Shown here: one piece after another, positions 8,893-17,213 of the stretch
How the letters are laid out: each line of letters begins with the position of its first letter
How positions within the stretch are numbered: position 1 is the stretch's first letter
DNA from: Saccharofermentans sp.
GTDB taxonomy: Bacteria > Bacillota > Clostridia > Saccharofermentanales > Saccharofermentanaceae
Assembly: GCA_024691325.1 (NCBI GenBank)
Contig: JAILNR010000003.1
Coordinates: 45,260-109,259, forward strand
Direction of reading: 5' to 3'
DNA: 64,000 nt
Translations under genes and position numbers: made by a program
Notes under the pieces: model-generated
Seen by the model: the letters and a program-made list of their open reading frames with translations, nothing else
What the model was told of the DNA's origin: nothing
The model's database searches: none

Positions 8893-8956
8893 TGTCGTTT
8901 TTTGTCGATAATTGTCTCCAATTGTCTCCCAATCCCGGACTTATGATATGTACAAT
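8893..8956 (+). promoter_or_regulatory. Shared 40-bp element and promoter, copy 1
   Basis: The 40-bp element at 8893-8932 differs from the one at 16382-16421 at only about four positions. It contains TGTCGTTTTTTGTCG followed by two direct TTGTCTCC units joined by AA. A -10-like TACAAT follows at 8951-8956, with the ATG 6 nt further on. No Shine-Dalgarno sequence is present. The repeat covers and precedes the normal -35 position, so it could be an activator or repressor site. Confidence 0.7.
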
Positions 8957-8962
8957 CGGGCT

Positions 8963-9727
8963 ATGGTTAATAAAACGCATCACGAATTGCTGATCTCATA
9001 CTACAAAGACAGGTATAGCCGCCTGCCGCACGGTTCGTTCGGGACGCACAACGGCAGGCCCGTGATTTATGTGACTTACGATCCGAACAATCCGCAGATC
9101 ACGCCGAAGAACAAGCGGTGCTTAAGCCATAATTCAAAAGACGGCAAACTCTACTTCAATTTGATCAGCGAATCTATACAGATAAAGGAAAAGATCCTTA
9201 AGCTTACGGACAACTGGAATATTAACTATAAAGACAATCCGCGCGACATCCCATTCCCGCTTAAAAGAAGGGCCGCATCTCCACTCACTCAGGATATCTA
9301 CGATAATGCGGCGGAATTCCAGAACACTTATCCGTTCAAGAGAGTGATCGAGTATAAAGGCATGCGGCTAAGATCCAAGAACGAGTTGATACTTTGCCAG
9401 ACGCTGGACAATATGGGATATGAATATAAGGTTGAGATAGGTCTGTCAGGCGGCCGCTTCAGCACACTTTTCCCGGACGCGACCATCATAATCAGAGAGC
9501 TTCAGAAACCGGTGTCGATCGAGCTCGACGGCGCGGCAGACGATGAGGACTACTACACGAAGGCGGAGAACAGGAAACGCGCTTACATCAAGAGCGGATT
9601 CATCGAGCAAAAAGACATCATCTTCTTCCGCCTGTACGATTCATATTCATTCGATCACTCAAGACTCGAGGCGCTCATCACAGCCGCCATCTATACAAAT
9701 CTGTCCGACATCATTCTCCCGGATTAG
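8963..9727 (+). CDS. PD-(D/E)XK nuclease-like protein, copy 1
   Basis: This 254-residue soluble protein has the residues of a PD-(D/E)XK/Vsr-like nuclease: Glu141 in RSKNEL, Asp172 in FPDATI and E187-L-D189 in SIELDG, followed by a basic region AENRKRAYIKSGF. The catalytic Lys of the classical motif is replaced in the E-x-D-G form, as in DUF559/Vsr-type proteins. The N-terminal 130 residues (HHELLISYYK, LPHG, YDPNNP) are shared with the paralogue at 16452-17213 and are unknown to me. I chose the ATG at 8963 by alignment of the two copies: both then start at the same place after the shared element. Its 3' end overlaps the convergent XRE gene by 17 nt. Biological role unknown: repair, defence or a mobile element are all possible. 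Confidence 0.75.
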   Translation: MVNKTHHELLISYYKDRYSRLPHGSFGTHNGRPVIYVTYDPNNPQITPKNKRCLSHNSKDGKLYFNLISESIQIKEKILKLTDNWNINYKDNPRDIPFPLKRRAASPLTQDIYDNAAEFQNTYPFKRVIEYKGMRLRSKNELILCQTLDNMGYEYKVEIGLSGGRFSTLFPDATIIIRELQKPVSIELDGAADDEDYYTKAENRKRAYIKSGFIEQKDIIFFRLYDSYSFDHSRLEALITAAIYTNLSDIILPD

Positions 9728-10142
9728 GGCCTTTTCTTATCGCATCGAACATCTTAAGGAATCCGTCAGTCTTGACGAGCGCGATGCCCTGGCCTTCATC
9801 GCCCAACACGAGGATCTTATCACCCGTCTCGATCCCGAATACTTTACGAGCCTTCGCCGGAATAACGACCTGGCCTTTATCCCCGACTGTGACTACACCG
9901 AATATATGCTTGCCCTTCGGCGGAACACCGAGGCCGTAATTCTCCTCCGACTTGTAATTCGCGAGATCATCAAGCGAGACTCCGAAGACATCGGCCAGTA
10001 CCTTGCTCTGCGTTAAGTTCGGGCAGGTCTTGCCGCTCTCCCACTGGGCTATGGACTGGCGCGTTACACCAATCTTGTCGGCAAGATCTTCCTGCGTCAT
10101 GTTGTTGTACTTGCGAAGACGGATTATGTTGTCACTGAACAT
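9711..10142 (-). CDS. XRE-AbrB type transcriptional regulator
   Basis: This 143-residue protein joins an XRE helix-turn-helix (about 1-60, MTQEDLADKIGVTRQSIAQWE) to a SpoVT/AbrB-type swapped-hairpin domain (about 82-125, VVTVGDKGQVVIPAKARKVF). Both halves bind DNA in their own families, so the product probably binds an extended operator as a dimer. It follows the acyltransferase gene, overlapping it by 11 nt, with AAAGGAGG before the ATG, and is likely co-expressed with it. Targets are unknown; autoregulation of the pair is a reasonable guess. Confidence 0.87.
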   Translation of the reverse strand: MFSDNIIRLRKYNNMTQEDLADKIGVTRQSIAQWESGKTCPNLTQSKVLADVFGVSLDDLANYKSEENYGLGVPPKGKHIFGVVTVGDKGQVVIPAKARKVFGIETGDKILVLGDEGQGIALVKTDGFLKMFDAIRKGPNPGE

Positions 10143-11229
10143 TTCTGGCCTCCTTTGAAGACGGCTTTTTTATACCGAGCAGACTCCATCTGACAAACGG
10201 AATCCGCGTAACGATCTCTGTCAGGATTATTGAACCCGCGAGCCCGGACACACCGCACAGCACATAGCAGACGAATGCGGGCCAGTCGGTATAAAGGGTA
10301 AGAAGCAGCGCCACTGCCGACATCGCGACATAATGGAATGTGTAGATGCCGAAGCTCCTCTTGGTCATGAAAGCCGCAAAAGGCGTCACGCGGTCAAACC
10401 ACGCCCTGAACGAACCAAGAAGCGCGAGGCACATCGCCCAGCAAAAAGCGACCGCCGGAACGCACGCCATCACGGGCATCTCCATCGCATCATCACCAAA
10501 GTGGAGCACCAGGTATGTGACACCGAGCACCGCCGCAGCAGCAATAAGAGGAATCCTGAACTTCGCGAGACGATCAACGACCTCATCATGCGCGAAAACA
10601 AAATACCCCAGGAAAAACACGAACGGATAGATGCCGAATCTGTAAACAGACAGGATCGGCAGGTTAAGGATCTGTGCTGATACGAAGACGGGGATCACCA
10701 GAAGAACTGATGCGATGATACCTGTCTTTGATGTGAATCTATAAAGCTTCCCCTTCTCAAGTTTTGCAACGAGTGCGCACAGGAGTGAGATCAGCCACAG
10801 TAGCTGCGAGAACCAAAGTATGCTCGTTCCCGAGATGTCCATGATAAGAAACTTTACTACTACAGGAAGCTGCATGAATCCCTGGTCTTCCTCGAACGCA
10901 TGTGACTCAGCCATGTTGATATAGCCCTGTATCCAGCCGAACAGGAGTATGCCGATAGTAGACGGCACGAGAAGCTTACGTGTCCTGGAGCGGATAAACT
11001 CTTTAATACTGTGCTTCTCAAGATAGTATCTCGAGCTCATCCCGGCGATCAGGAAGAGCAGCACCATGATCCACGGATACAAAAGGTAGATGATTCCGTC
11101 CTGATACTGGACCTCGCTGAAGGTCTTGAAGGACAGAACGCCTAATGCATTAAACATGAAGAAAACGTGATAAATAACAACTGCCAGAACCGTGAACCAG
11201 CGAAGGTTGTCAATGTAGTGCTTTCTCAT
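10132..11229 (-). CDS. Acyltransferase 3 family membrane protein
   Basis: This 365-residue protein has about ten membrane helices and the N-terminal RWFTVLAVVIYHVFF segment of the acyltransferase 3 (OafA/WecH-like) family, which transfers acyl groups to carbohydrate or lipid acceptors at the membrane. The conserved His of the first helix (VIYHV) and an Arg-rich cytoplasmic loop (FIRSRTRKLLVP) are present. AAAGGTGG lies 7 nt before the ATG. It is the first gene of a two-gene unit with the XRE-AbrB regulator. The acceptor cannot be told from sequence. Confidence 0.87.
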   Translation of the reverse strand: MRKHYIDNLRWFTVLAVVIYHVFFMFNALGVLSFKTFSEVQYQDGIIYLLYPWIMVLLFLIAGMSSRYYLEKHSIKEFIRSRTRKLLVPSTIGILLFGWIQGYINMAESHAFEEDQGFMQLPVVVKFLIMDISGTSILWFSQLLWLISLLCALVAKLEKGKLYRFTSKTGIIASVLLVIPVFVSAQILNLPILSVYRFGIYPFVFFLGYFVFAHDEVVDRLAKFRIPLIAAAAVLGVTYLVLHFGDDAMEMPVMACVPAVAFCWAMCLALLGSFRAWFDRVTPFAAFMTKRSFGIYTFHYVAMSAVALLLTLYTDWPAFVCYVLCGVSGLAGSIILTEIVTRIPFVRWSLLGIKKPSSKEARNVQ

Positions 11230-11283
11230 ACTTTTACCACCTTTGCAACTAATCTTAACATCATATTAATTGCCGCGCAAAAA

Positions 11284-11324
11284 GAAATCCACCAACCAAA
11301 TCTAACATTGGGTGGTGGATTTTG
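11284..11324 (-). terminator. Terminator after the TetR gene
   Basis: Read on the minus strand, arms AATCCACCACCC and GGTTGGTGGATT enclose a short loop and are followed by TCTTTTT. It lies 25 nt after the TetR stop and separates that gene from the acyltransferase unit. Confidence 0.75.
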
Positions 11325-11349
11325 TTAATTTCTGTTGCGCAAGTAAAAC

Positions 11350-11934
11350 TTACTTCTTGCCGAATCTCTCGTTCATGTATTTCTCGTTCACGGTATCACG
11401 CTCGATGATAGTCTTGATGATAAAATCCTTCGACTCAACGAAGTTGCCTCTTACCCACTTCTCTATCATCGCGATACATCCGCAGGAATGGTAACTGCTC
11501 ATGTACTCGAGTTCCTTGTTCATGATCGTGATATTGTGCTTCTCTGATCTTACCTGATGATAAAGACCGACAACAAGCTTATTGAACTTGTCGCGGAGTA
11601 CACCCGTGTTGTTCGGGCTGAATATCATCATGAATATCTGGTGGTTGTTGTCGATATAATCGATAAGTCTTCTGAGCGCATCCTTTCCGCCCGGATCTTC
11701 CTCGCCAAGAATAATCTGACCTAACTCAACGAGCACCTCAGCCTCCATCTGGTCATAAAGATCGTAAACATCAAGATAGTGTTTATAGAAAGTACCACGG
11801 TTTACATCCGCCTTATCGGCAATCTCCTGAACCGTGATCTTACGAAGCTCCTTATCTACGAGAAAACTTGCAAGTGCATCTCTTAAAGCTCTTCTGGTTT
11901 TCTCTGTTCGTCTGTCTGTCTTCTTCTCAGCCAT
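11350..11934 (-). CDS. TetR family regulator divergent to a MATE pump
   Basis: This 194-residue protein has a TetR N-terminal DNA-binding domain (about 5-55: TRRALRDALASFL, ITVQEIADKADVNRGTFYKHY) and a C-terminal ligand domain of the TetR_C type found in Bacillota. I chose the ATG at 11932-11934 because GGAGGA lies 6 nt upstream; an ATG 18 nt further out lacks a site. It is divergent from the MATE gene with 87 nt between the starts, the usual arrangement of a local repressor and its efflux pump. Confidence 0.9.
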   Translation of the reverse strand: MAEKKTDRRTEKTRRALRDALASFLVDKELRKITVQEIADKADVNRGTFYKHYLDVYDLYDQMEAEVLVELGQIILGEEDPGGKDALRRLIDYIDNNHQIFMMIFSPNNTGVLRDKFNKLVVGLYHQVRSEKHNITIMNKELEYMSSYHSCGCIAMIEKWVRGNFVESKDFIIKTIIERDTVNEKYMNERFGKK

Positions 11935-11984
11935 ATCGTCCTCCCTAAACACATTCTTATGTGATTATACAGTATTTTTTAGCA

Positions 11985-12013
11985 TTGACTTAATAGAAGA
12001 ACAGTCGTATTTA
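11985..12013 (+). promoter_or_regulatory. MATE gene promoter, near-leaderless
   Basis: TTGACT (11985-11990), 17 nt and TATTTA (12008-12013) form a promoter whose -10 box ends 8 nt before the MATE ATG. Transcription would begin at or 1-2 nt before the start codon, and no Shine-Dalgarno sequence exists. Confidence 0.6.
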
Positions 12014-12021
12014 TATATTCT

Positions 12022-13389
12022 ATGTCTGAAGAGAGTTCTAACAAGTTAAATACCCGCAACCTGACCACAGGTTCGATGGTCGGAAAGATCATTACTTTCG
12101 CGATACCGCTTGCAGTAATCGGAATACTGCAGCAGCTTTTTAATGCAGCGGATGTCGCGGTCGTCGGACAGTATGTCGGCAAGGACGCGATGGCTGCGGT
12201 CGGCGCGAACAGCTCGATAATCAATCTTGTAGTTAACCTTTTCGTAGGGATATCAATAGGCTCGAATGTCGTTATCGCGAATTCTGTCGGCAAGAAAGAC
12301 AGGCAGCGTGCACAGGATGCGGCGAAGTCTTCCATCGTCATCGCGCTCATCGGCGGTGTGGCGGTCGCGGTCATAGGCGAGCTTCTCGCGGCAAGCATAG
12401 TCAGGTCGATGAATGTGCCCGACTCGATCTTCCCGATGGCGCTTCTATACCTGCGCATTTATTTTGCAGGCATGCCCGTCATCCTGCTTTATAACTTCGA
12501 GGCCGCGATCTTCAGAGGTCTTTCCGATTCGCGCACGCCTCTTATCGTGCTCACACTCTCGGGCATACTCAATGTGTGCCTTAATTTCCTTTTTGTATAT
12601 TACGCGCACATGGGCGTCGAGGGAGTTGCGATCGCTACCGTGGTGTCGAATCTCACGAGCTCGGTCCTGCTTCTTCTTAAGCTTCTCGGCCACGACTCAC
12701 CAATCGATCTTCGCGCGGGTGTTGTCAGCACCAAGGTCGTAAACAAGATCCTCATCCTCGGCATACCCGCGGGAGTTCAAAGCGGCATCTTCAGCGTCGC
12801 GAACGTCATAATCCAGACTGCCATCAACGGCTTAGGTCCCGATGTAATGGCGGCATCAAGCGCGGCCTACAACATCGAGATCTTCGTCTACTACATACTG
12901 AATTCATTCGCGCAGACGTGCACGACTTTCGTCGGGCAGAACTACGGTGCCGGCAAGATCGACCGCTGCCGCCGCGCGCTCATAACATGCATCATCATCA
13001 ACTATGTTGTAACAGGTACGGTGGTCGCCCTCGTACTCATCTTCGGCAATCAGCTCCTCGGCATCTTCAACAAAGACGCGGAGGTCATCGCCATCGGCTA
13101 CATCCGCCTGATCTACATCTTCATGTCGTATATCTTCACACTGCCTGAAGCCGTCATCGCGAGCTACCTTAACGGCTACGGCAAAACGCTTCCGCCCGCC
13201 GCACTGTCAGTCATCGGCATCTGCGCCACCAGACTTGTGTGGATCTTCTACGTCTTCCCGCGCCACCGCTCATTCGACGTCATCATGATGGCATACCCCA
13301 TCTCGATGGTCGTCACGCTCGCGCTCATGATAGGCGCACTGATAGTGATCCGCCCCGGCATCCAGGCCCAAAAGCGGCTGTCCTCTTAA
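12022..13389 (+). CDS. MATE family multidrug efflux transporter
   Basis: This 455-residue protein has twelve predicted membrane helices in two MatE halves, with typical segments such as PLAVIGILQQLFNAADVAVVG and SSAAYNIEIFVYYILNSFAQ. MATE pumps export cationic drugs or metabolites using Na+ or H+ gradients. The adjacent divergent TetR gene probably controls it. The start at 12022 has no ribosome-binding site but sits directly at a promoter, so translation probably begins on a leaderless message. The 3' end overlaps the convergent SDR gene by 4 nt. Confidence 0.92.
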   Translation: MSEESSNKLNTRNLTTGSMVGKIITFAIPLAVIGILQQLFNAADVAVVGQYVGKDAMAAVGANSSIINLVVNLFVGISIGSNVVIANSVGKKDRQRAQDAAKSSIVIALIGGVAVAVIGELLAASIVRSMNVPDSIFPMALLYLRIYFAGMPVILLYNFEAAIFRGLSDSRTPLIVLTLSGILNVCLNFLFVYYAHMGVEGVAIATVVSNLTSSVLLLLKLLGHDSPIDLRAGVVSTKVVNKILILGIPAGVQSGIFSVANVIIQTAINGLGPDVMAASSAAYNIEIFVYYILNSFAQTCTTFVGQNYGAGKIDRCRRALITCIIINYVVTGTVVALVLIFGNQLLGIFNKDAEVIAIGYIRLIYIFMSYIFTLPEAVIASYLNGYGKTLPPAALSVIGICATRLVWIFYVFPRHRSFDVIMMAYPISMVVTLALMIGALIVIRPGIQAQKRLSS

Positions 13390-14105
13390 AACGGGTAGTC
13401 CTCGCCCTCGTTCGTTATGAACCTGTGGCCTTCGAAGTCTTCCCTCCTGCTCTCGAAAAGCTCCTGCAGTATTCCCGCAGCTTCGTATGAAGAAAGCGGA
13501 GCAGGATTGTCCTCCCTGCCGTCCGTTCTTATCCAGCCCGGATGAACGCAGAAGATATTGACTTTATGCTCGTCCTTTATCGTATTCCAGATATTCATGG
13601 TCGCCATGTTGAGGGCGGCCTTCGCCATGCCGTAGTCTATCTGTGCGGTCCTGTAGCACTTCGAGATGCTGCCCGCCTCGGATGAGATATTCATGATAAG
13701 TGCTGTCATGCCGCTCTTCTTCAAAAGCGGGAAGAATGCCTTGATGACTCTCATCGCGCCGACCGCCGTTATATCTACTGTGCGTGCAATGTAGTCAAGA
13801 TTTGCATCGAAGAAACCCTTGTCGCAGTCGGGCGATACTGAGACGGCGTTGTTGACAATAAGATCAAGGTGATCGATCTTATTTCTTAACTCTGCGGCTG
13901 CCGCCTCAACAGACTTACTGTCCTTAATATCCATAGTAAGAACGATGAGTTTGTCCTTATAAGTCTTCTGAAGTTCGGCAAGTCCGTCGTTCATCTTATG
14001 GACGGTCGCGACGACGGTGTCGCCGCGCTCCAGGTATCTTAATACGAGATTAAATCCCAGGCCTACCTTCTTGCCTGCTCCCGTTACCATTACGTTTTGT
14101 GACAT
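13386..14105 (-). CDS. Short-chain dehydrogenase/reductase
   Basis: This 239-residue classical-type SDR has the nucleotide motif TGAGKKVGLG, the NNAVS motif and the catalytic set SSEAGS ... DYGMAK (Ser, Tyr-x3-Lys). HPGWIRTDG is typical of SDRs that bind NAD(P). It is the last gene of a three-gene unit (FMN protein, aldo/keto reductase, SDR), 9 nt after the reductase, with GGAG before the ATG. The substrate is not evident; a small-molecule redox or detoxification role is inferred from the neighbours. Confidence 0.88.
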   Translation of the reverse strand: MSQNVMVTGAGKKVGLGFNLVLRYLERGDTVVATVHKMNDGLAELQKTYKDKLIVLTMDIKDSKSVEAAAAELRNKIDHLDLIVNNAVSVSPDCDKGFFDANLDYIARTVDITAVGAMRVIKAFFPLLKKSGMTALIMNISSEAGSISKCYRTAQIDYGMAKAALNMATMNIWNTIKDEHKVNIFCVHPGWIRTDGREDNPAPLSSYEAAGILQELFESRREDFEGHRFITNEGEDYPF

Positions 14106-14114
14106 GTGAACTCC

Positions 14115-15041
14115 TTACGGCAGGAACTTGCCTGATGCAAGATATAGCTGATACCACTCGTTGTGGGTGAGGTCAACATTTGCCGCGCCGCACAGATCCT
14201 TAAGATGCTCGGGGTTCATGGTACCCGCGATGACCTGCATCCTGGCAGGGTGACGCAAGATCCATGCGATCGCGATCGCGGACTTGCTGACGCCGTACTT
14301 CTCGCCGAGCTTAGCAAGGCAGTCATTAAGTTCAGGGAACTCGGGGTTATCGATGAAGCTTCCCTGGAACATGCCGACCTGCAAAGGCGACCACGCCTGT
14401 ACCGTGATATCGTTCAGGCGGCAATACTCGAGAATGCCGTTGTCGCGGTCAATGGAGCGGTCTGTCGTCTTGTTGTTAAGATAAAGTGCCGCATCAATGA
14501 TCTGAGTCTGGTCAAGCGAGAACTGAAGCTGGTTAAAGACAAGAGGCTGCTTCACATACTTCTTGAGAAGCTCGAGCTGCCCCGGCGTCACGTTACTCAC
14601 GCCGAAGTGCTTAACCTTGCCCGCGGTGTAAAGCTTGTCAAAAGCCTCCGCCACCTCCTCGGGATCGAAAAGCAGATCGGGGCGGTGCAAAAGCAAAACA
14701 TCGAGGTAATCCATCTTAAGCCTTGCAAGACTCTCGTCCGCACTTTTTAAGATATCATCGCGGCTCCAATCGAATTCCTTACGGTCGAAGTGAAGGCCGC
14801 ACTTGCTTTGGATGATGACATCTTCTCTTCTGAGGCCTGTCGTCGGGAAGGCATCTCCGAATCTCGTCTCAGCTTCACCGTCGCCGTAGCATGTCGCGTG
14901 ATCGTAGAAGTTGATGCCGTTCTCATCGGCGACGCGTATCATATTTGCAGCCTGCTCGACTGAGAGCGAAGGCATGCGCATGCAGCCGAGAATAATGCGG
15001 GATACATTCCCGGGACCGTTTACAATATTTTGCATCTTCAT
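14115..15041 (-). CDS. Aldo/keto reductase, YdhF-like
   Basis: This 308-residue TIM-barrel oxidoreductase has the AKR tetrad: Asp and Tyr in FYDHATCYGDGE, Lys in IQSKCG and His in LLLHRPD. The spacing and SPLQVGMFQG fit the YdhF branch, which reduces carbonyls with NADPH. I chose the ATG at 15039-15041 because AGGAGGA lies 6 nt upstream. It is the middle gene of the FMN protein-AKR-SDR unit. Confidence 0.9.
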   Translation of the reverse strand: MKMQNIVNGPGNVSRIILGCMRMPSLSVEQAANMIRVADENGINFYDHATCYGDGEAETRFGDAFPTTGLRREDVIIQSKCGLHFDRKEFDWSRDDILKSADESLARLKMDYLDVLLLHRPDLLFDPEEVAEAFDKLYTAGKVKHFGVSNVTPGQLELLKKYVKQPLVFNQLQFSLDQTQIIDAALYLNNKTTDRSIDRDNGILEYCRLNDITVQAWSPLQVGMFQGSFIDNPEFPELNDCLAKLGEKYGVSKSAIAIAWILRHPARMQVIAGTMNPEHLKDLCGAANVDLTHNEWYQLYLASGKFLP

Positions 15042-15063
15042 ATGGATTCCTCCTGGGTTATTA

Positions 15064-15465
15064 TCAGAGCTCAACTACTTCGGGGGCAGCAGTGAACGAA
15101 CTGAAAGTTGCCTTGCCGGACTTAAAGTAGAGCACCTGTGTGTTATCGTCATCGGCACTGTACATACCCTTAAGATCAGGATACTTATCGAGCATCGCAA
15201 CCTTAACTTCTCTTCTGGGATCCTCAGCAAGCTCGCCTGCGATGCGGATCCACTCTCCGTTCTTAAATGCAGATATCTCGACCTTCGGATTAGCGGCGAT
15301 CTGCTTGGATACATCCTTAACCTTGCCTGTCTGGATATAGATCTTATCCTCGTAGAGCATTACCGTTCCGAACGGTCTTACTCTCGGCTGGTTGCCCTCA
15401 ACAGTTGCAAGGAAATATGTCCCTGCCTCATTCAAAAATGAAAACACCTTATCGATTGAGCTCAT
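15064..15465 (-). CDS. Pyridoxamine 5'-phosphate oxidase-like FMN protein
   Basis: This 133-residue split-barrel protein has the pattern of small PNPOx-like flavoproteins: FLATVEGNQPRVRPFGTVML near the N-terminus and KDVSKQIAANPKVEISAF in the middle. Such proteins bind FMN or F420-like cofactors, and many act as reductases of unknown substrates; true PNPOx is longer. AAGGAGGG precedes the ATG. It is the first gene of the three-gene redox unit. Confidence 0.88.
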   Translation of the reverse strand: MSSIDKVFSFLNEAGTYFLATVEGNQPRVRPFGTVMLYEDKIYIQTGKVKDVSKQIAANPKVEISAFKNGEWIRIAGELAEDPRREVKVAMLDKYPDLKGMYSADDDNTQVLYFKSGKATFSSFTAAPEVVEL

Positions 15466-15491
15466 GATTAAACCCTCCTTTTTGATATGAA

Positions 15492-16214
15492 TTATATCTC
15501 AAAATGTATCTGTTCCGTAAGTGTGCATGTGACCGTATCGATGATCGGGAAATTGCACGATCCGATGAATGTCCCGTCCTTTCTTCTTGAGAAGACATCT
15601 GTAGAGATGACATTTCTTTCCGTAATGATCTCATGAACGGGCGTGTGCCCGACCACCTGGACATACTTACCTTCACCGTACATCGGCGTTTGTTCTGACT
15701 GCGGGCGGAACCATAAAGGAGAATCGTTTCCCCACATAATCTCTTCATTTAATCCGTTGATCGTTTTGATCACATGATCAACATCGTCCCACCTGTCCTT
15801 ATCCACATTCTTCATTACAAATTCATTCGTCAAACCGCCGTGCAGGAACAGCACGTTATCAATTCTGTGGATATACGCAATATTGTCTTTTGAAGCAAGT
15901 GAACGCTTCAGTGATATGAGTTTGCTTTTTACTATGCTTTCAGCAAAGTACGAGTAACCGGTCTCGAGGAATTTCCATACATAGCTTTGATCGTGATTGC
16001 CGTAGCACCATAATGTATCGGGAAAATCCCTGGCGAATTGTATAGCCGAATCAAAGGTAGTCTCGTACAGATCAATGTTCAATTCCTGATTCCACTCATC
16101 CGGAATGTCCATCAGGCAGACTGCACGGTCGGCCCGGCCCTCCGACAGAATCGACGCCGCGCCGGTAAAAAGAGCAGATTTCAAATGAACATCAGGTATT
16201 ACAAGCACTCTCAT
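15492..16214 (-). CDS. Metallophosphoesterase
   Basis: This 240-residue calcineurin-like phosphoesterase has the metal and active-site motifs in order: PDVH (Asp8, His10), MDIPDEW in the place of the usual GDxxD, GNHD, FLHGG and GHTP. The GD glycine is missing, but both Asp are kept. Family members hydrolyse phosphoesters from nucleotides to proteins, so the substrate is unknown. The ATG at 16212-16214 has no Shine-Dalgarno sequence; TGTTAGAAT, an extended -10, ends 6 nt before it, so the message looks leaderless. Confidence 0.85.
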   Translation of the reverse strand: MRVLVIPDVHLKSALFTGAASILSEGRADRAVCLMDIPDEWNQELNIDLYETTFDSAIQFARDFPDTLWCYGNHDQSYVWKFLETGYSYFAESIVKSKLISLKRSLASKDNIAYIHRIDNVLFLHGGLTNEFVMKNVDKDRWDDVDHVIKTINGLNEEIMWGNDSPLWFRPQSEQTPMYGEGKYVQVVGHTPVHEIITERNVISTDVFSRRKDGTFIGSCNFPIIDTVTCTLTEQIHFEI

Positions 16215-16220
16215 TCTTTT

Positions 16221-16229
16221 ATTCTAACA
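16221..16229 (-). promoter_or_regulatory. Extended -10 promoter of the phosphoesterase gene
   Basis: On the minus strand TGTTAGAAT forms an extended -10 box (TG-n-TAGAAT) that ends 6 nt before the ATG. The -35 region (CGTACA, 17 nt upstream of the box) is weak, as expected with an extended -10. Confidence 0.5.
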
Positions 16230-16381
16230 AATGTACCTATGAGTGTACGCACATTTCACACTTATTAACCATAATTACTTACGAATGCCCTTTTGTACGT
16301 TATACATGTACTTAGAATTCGCCATTCGTGAATATATATACGTACACCTTCGCACCATCCAGGCGCAAACAGGCAGTATAC

Positions 16382-16445
16382 TGTCGTTTTTTGTCGTTTT
16401 TTGTATCCAATTGTCTCCCAAACGAGGAAAACAAGCAGATAGAAT
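16382..16445 (+). promoter_or_regulatory. Shared 40-bp element and promoter, copy 2
   Basis: The element at 16382-16421 is the second copy of the one at 8893-8932: it has the same TGTCGTTTTTTGTCG start and the same CCAATTGTCTCCCAA end, with about four differences in 40 bp. A -10-like TAGAAT lies at 16440-16445 and the ATG follows 6 nt later. Distances from element to -10 and from -10 to ATG equal those of copy 1, although the 18 nt between element and -10 are not conserved. Confidence 0.7.
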
Positions 16446-16451
16446 TAATCC

Positions 16452-17213
16452 ATGATCATCAATAAGCAACATCACGAGTTATTACTCTCATACTATAAAG
16501 AACAATATATGAAACTGCCTCACGGGCGGATAGAAACGCACCGCGGTAAACCTGTAATCGCATTGATTTATGATCCGAACGATCCTGAAGTTACTTCCCG
16601 GCATACAAGACGGTTCGTGCTGACCTCAAAGAACGGACAATTCTATCAGAAACTGATCGAAGAATCGTCAGATATCAAAAGAAAGATAGACGAGCTGACT
16701 GACAAATGGAACAACACATATAAGGGATTACCGCAAACCATTCATTTCCCGCTTAAGAAACGGTCAGCCACCGGCATCTCCACGAAGACATATTTGAACA
16801 GCCTACCCAATCAGAATCCGCGCGAATATGACAATGAGATCATCTACAAAGACCAGCGTTTAAGATCAAAGAACGAACTGATCGTATGTCAGGCGTTGGA
16901 CAAAATGGGCTACGAATACAAAACAGAGATTATTATCAATACAAACGAATACTATTCGTTCGCTCCGGACTTAACTTACTACATAAAAGAACTCGAGAAA
17001 CCGGTGGCTATGGAAATCGACGGTGCGATGGACAAAGAAGGTTACTTCGATAAGGCAGAGGACAGAAAGAGGTACTACATAAAGAATGGATACAAGGAAT
17101 TCAAAGATGTCGTCTTCTTCAGACTTAATGAAGGCAAATCATTCGATTATGACCGGCTGGAGGCGGTCATACAGTCTACAATACTTGTAAACCTGAACGA
17201 TATTATTACTTAA
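16452..17213 (+). CDS. PD-(D/E)XK nuclease-like protein, copy 2
   Basis: This 253-residue paralogue of the gene at 8963-9727 is similar along its whole length. Candidate catalytic residues are conserved: Glu142 in RSKNEL, Asp173 in APDLTY and E188-I-D190 in MEIDG, followed by KAEDRKRYYIKNGY. The N-terminal half keeps HHELLLSYYK, LPHG and YDPNDP. Divergence is spread along the proteins while the catalytic residues remain, which argues that both copies are functional and not a recent duplication. It has no ribosome-binding site and a promoter directly before the ATG. It is convergent with the EAL gene, sharing stop codon bases. Confidence 0.75.
   Translation: MIINKQHHELLLSYYKEQYMKLPHGRIETHRGKPVIALIYDPNDPEVTSRHTRRFVLTSKNGQFYQKLIEESSDIKRKIDELTDKWNNTYKGLPQTIHFPLKKRSATGISTKTYLNSLPNQNPREYDNEIIYKDQRLRSKNELIVCQALDKMGYEYKTEIIINTNEYYSFAPDLTYYIKELEKPVAMEIDGAMDKEGYFDKAEDRKRYYIKNGYKEFKDVVFFRLNEGKSFDYDRLEAVIQSTILVNLNDIIT

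Noticed and set aside
8963..17213. Transposon or IS carrying the two nuclease-like genes
   Set aside because: No terminal inverted repeats, transposase or target duplications were seen around either copy; only the 40-bp upstream element is shared.
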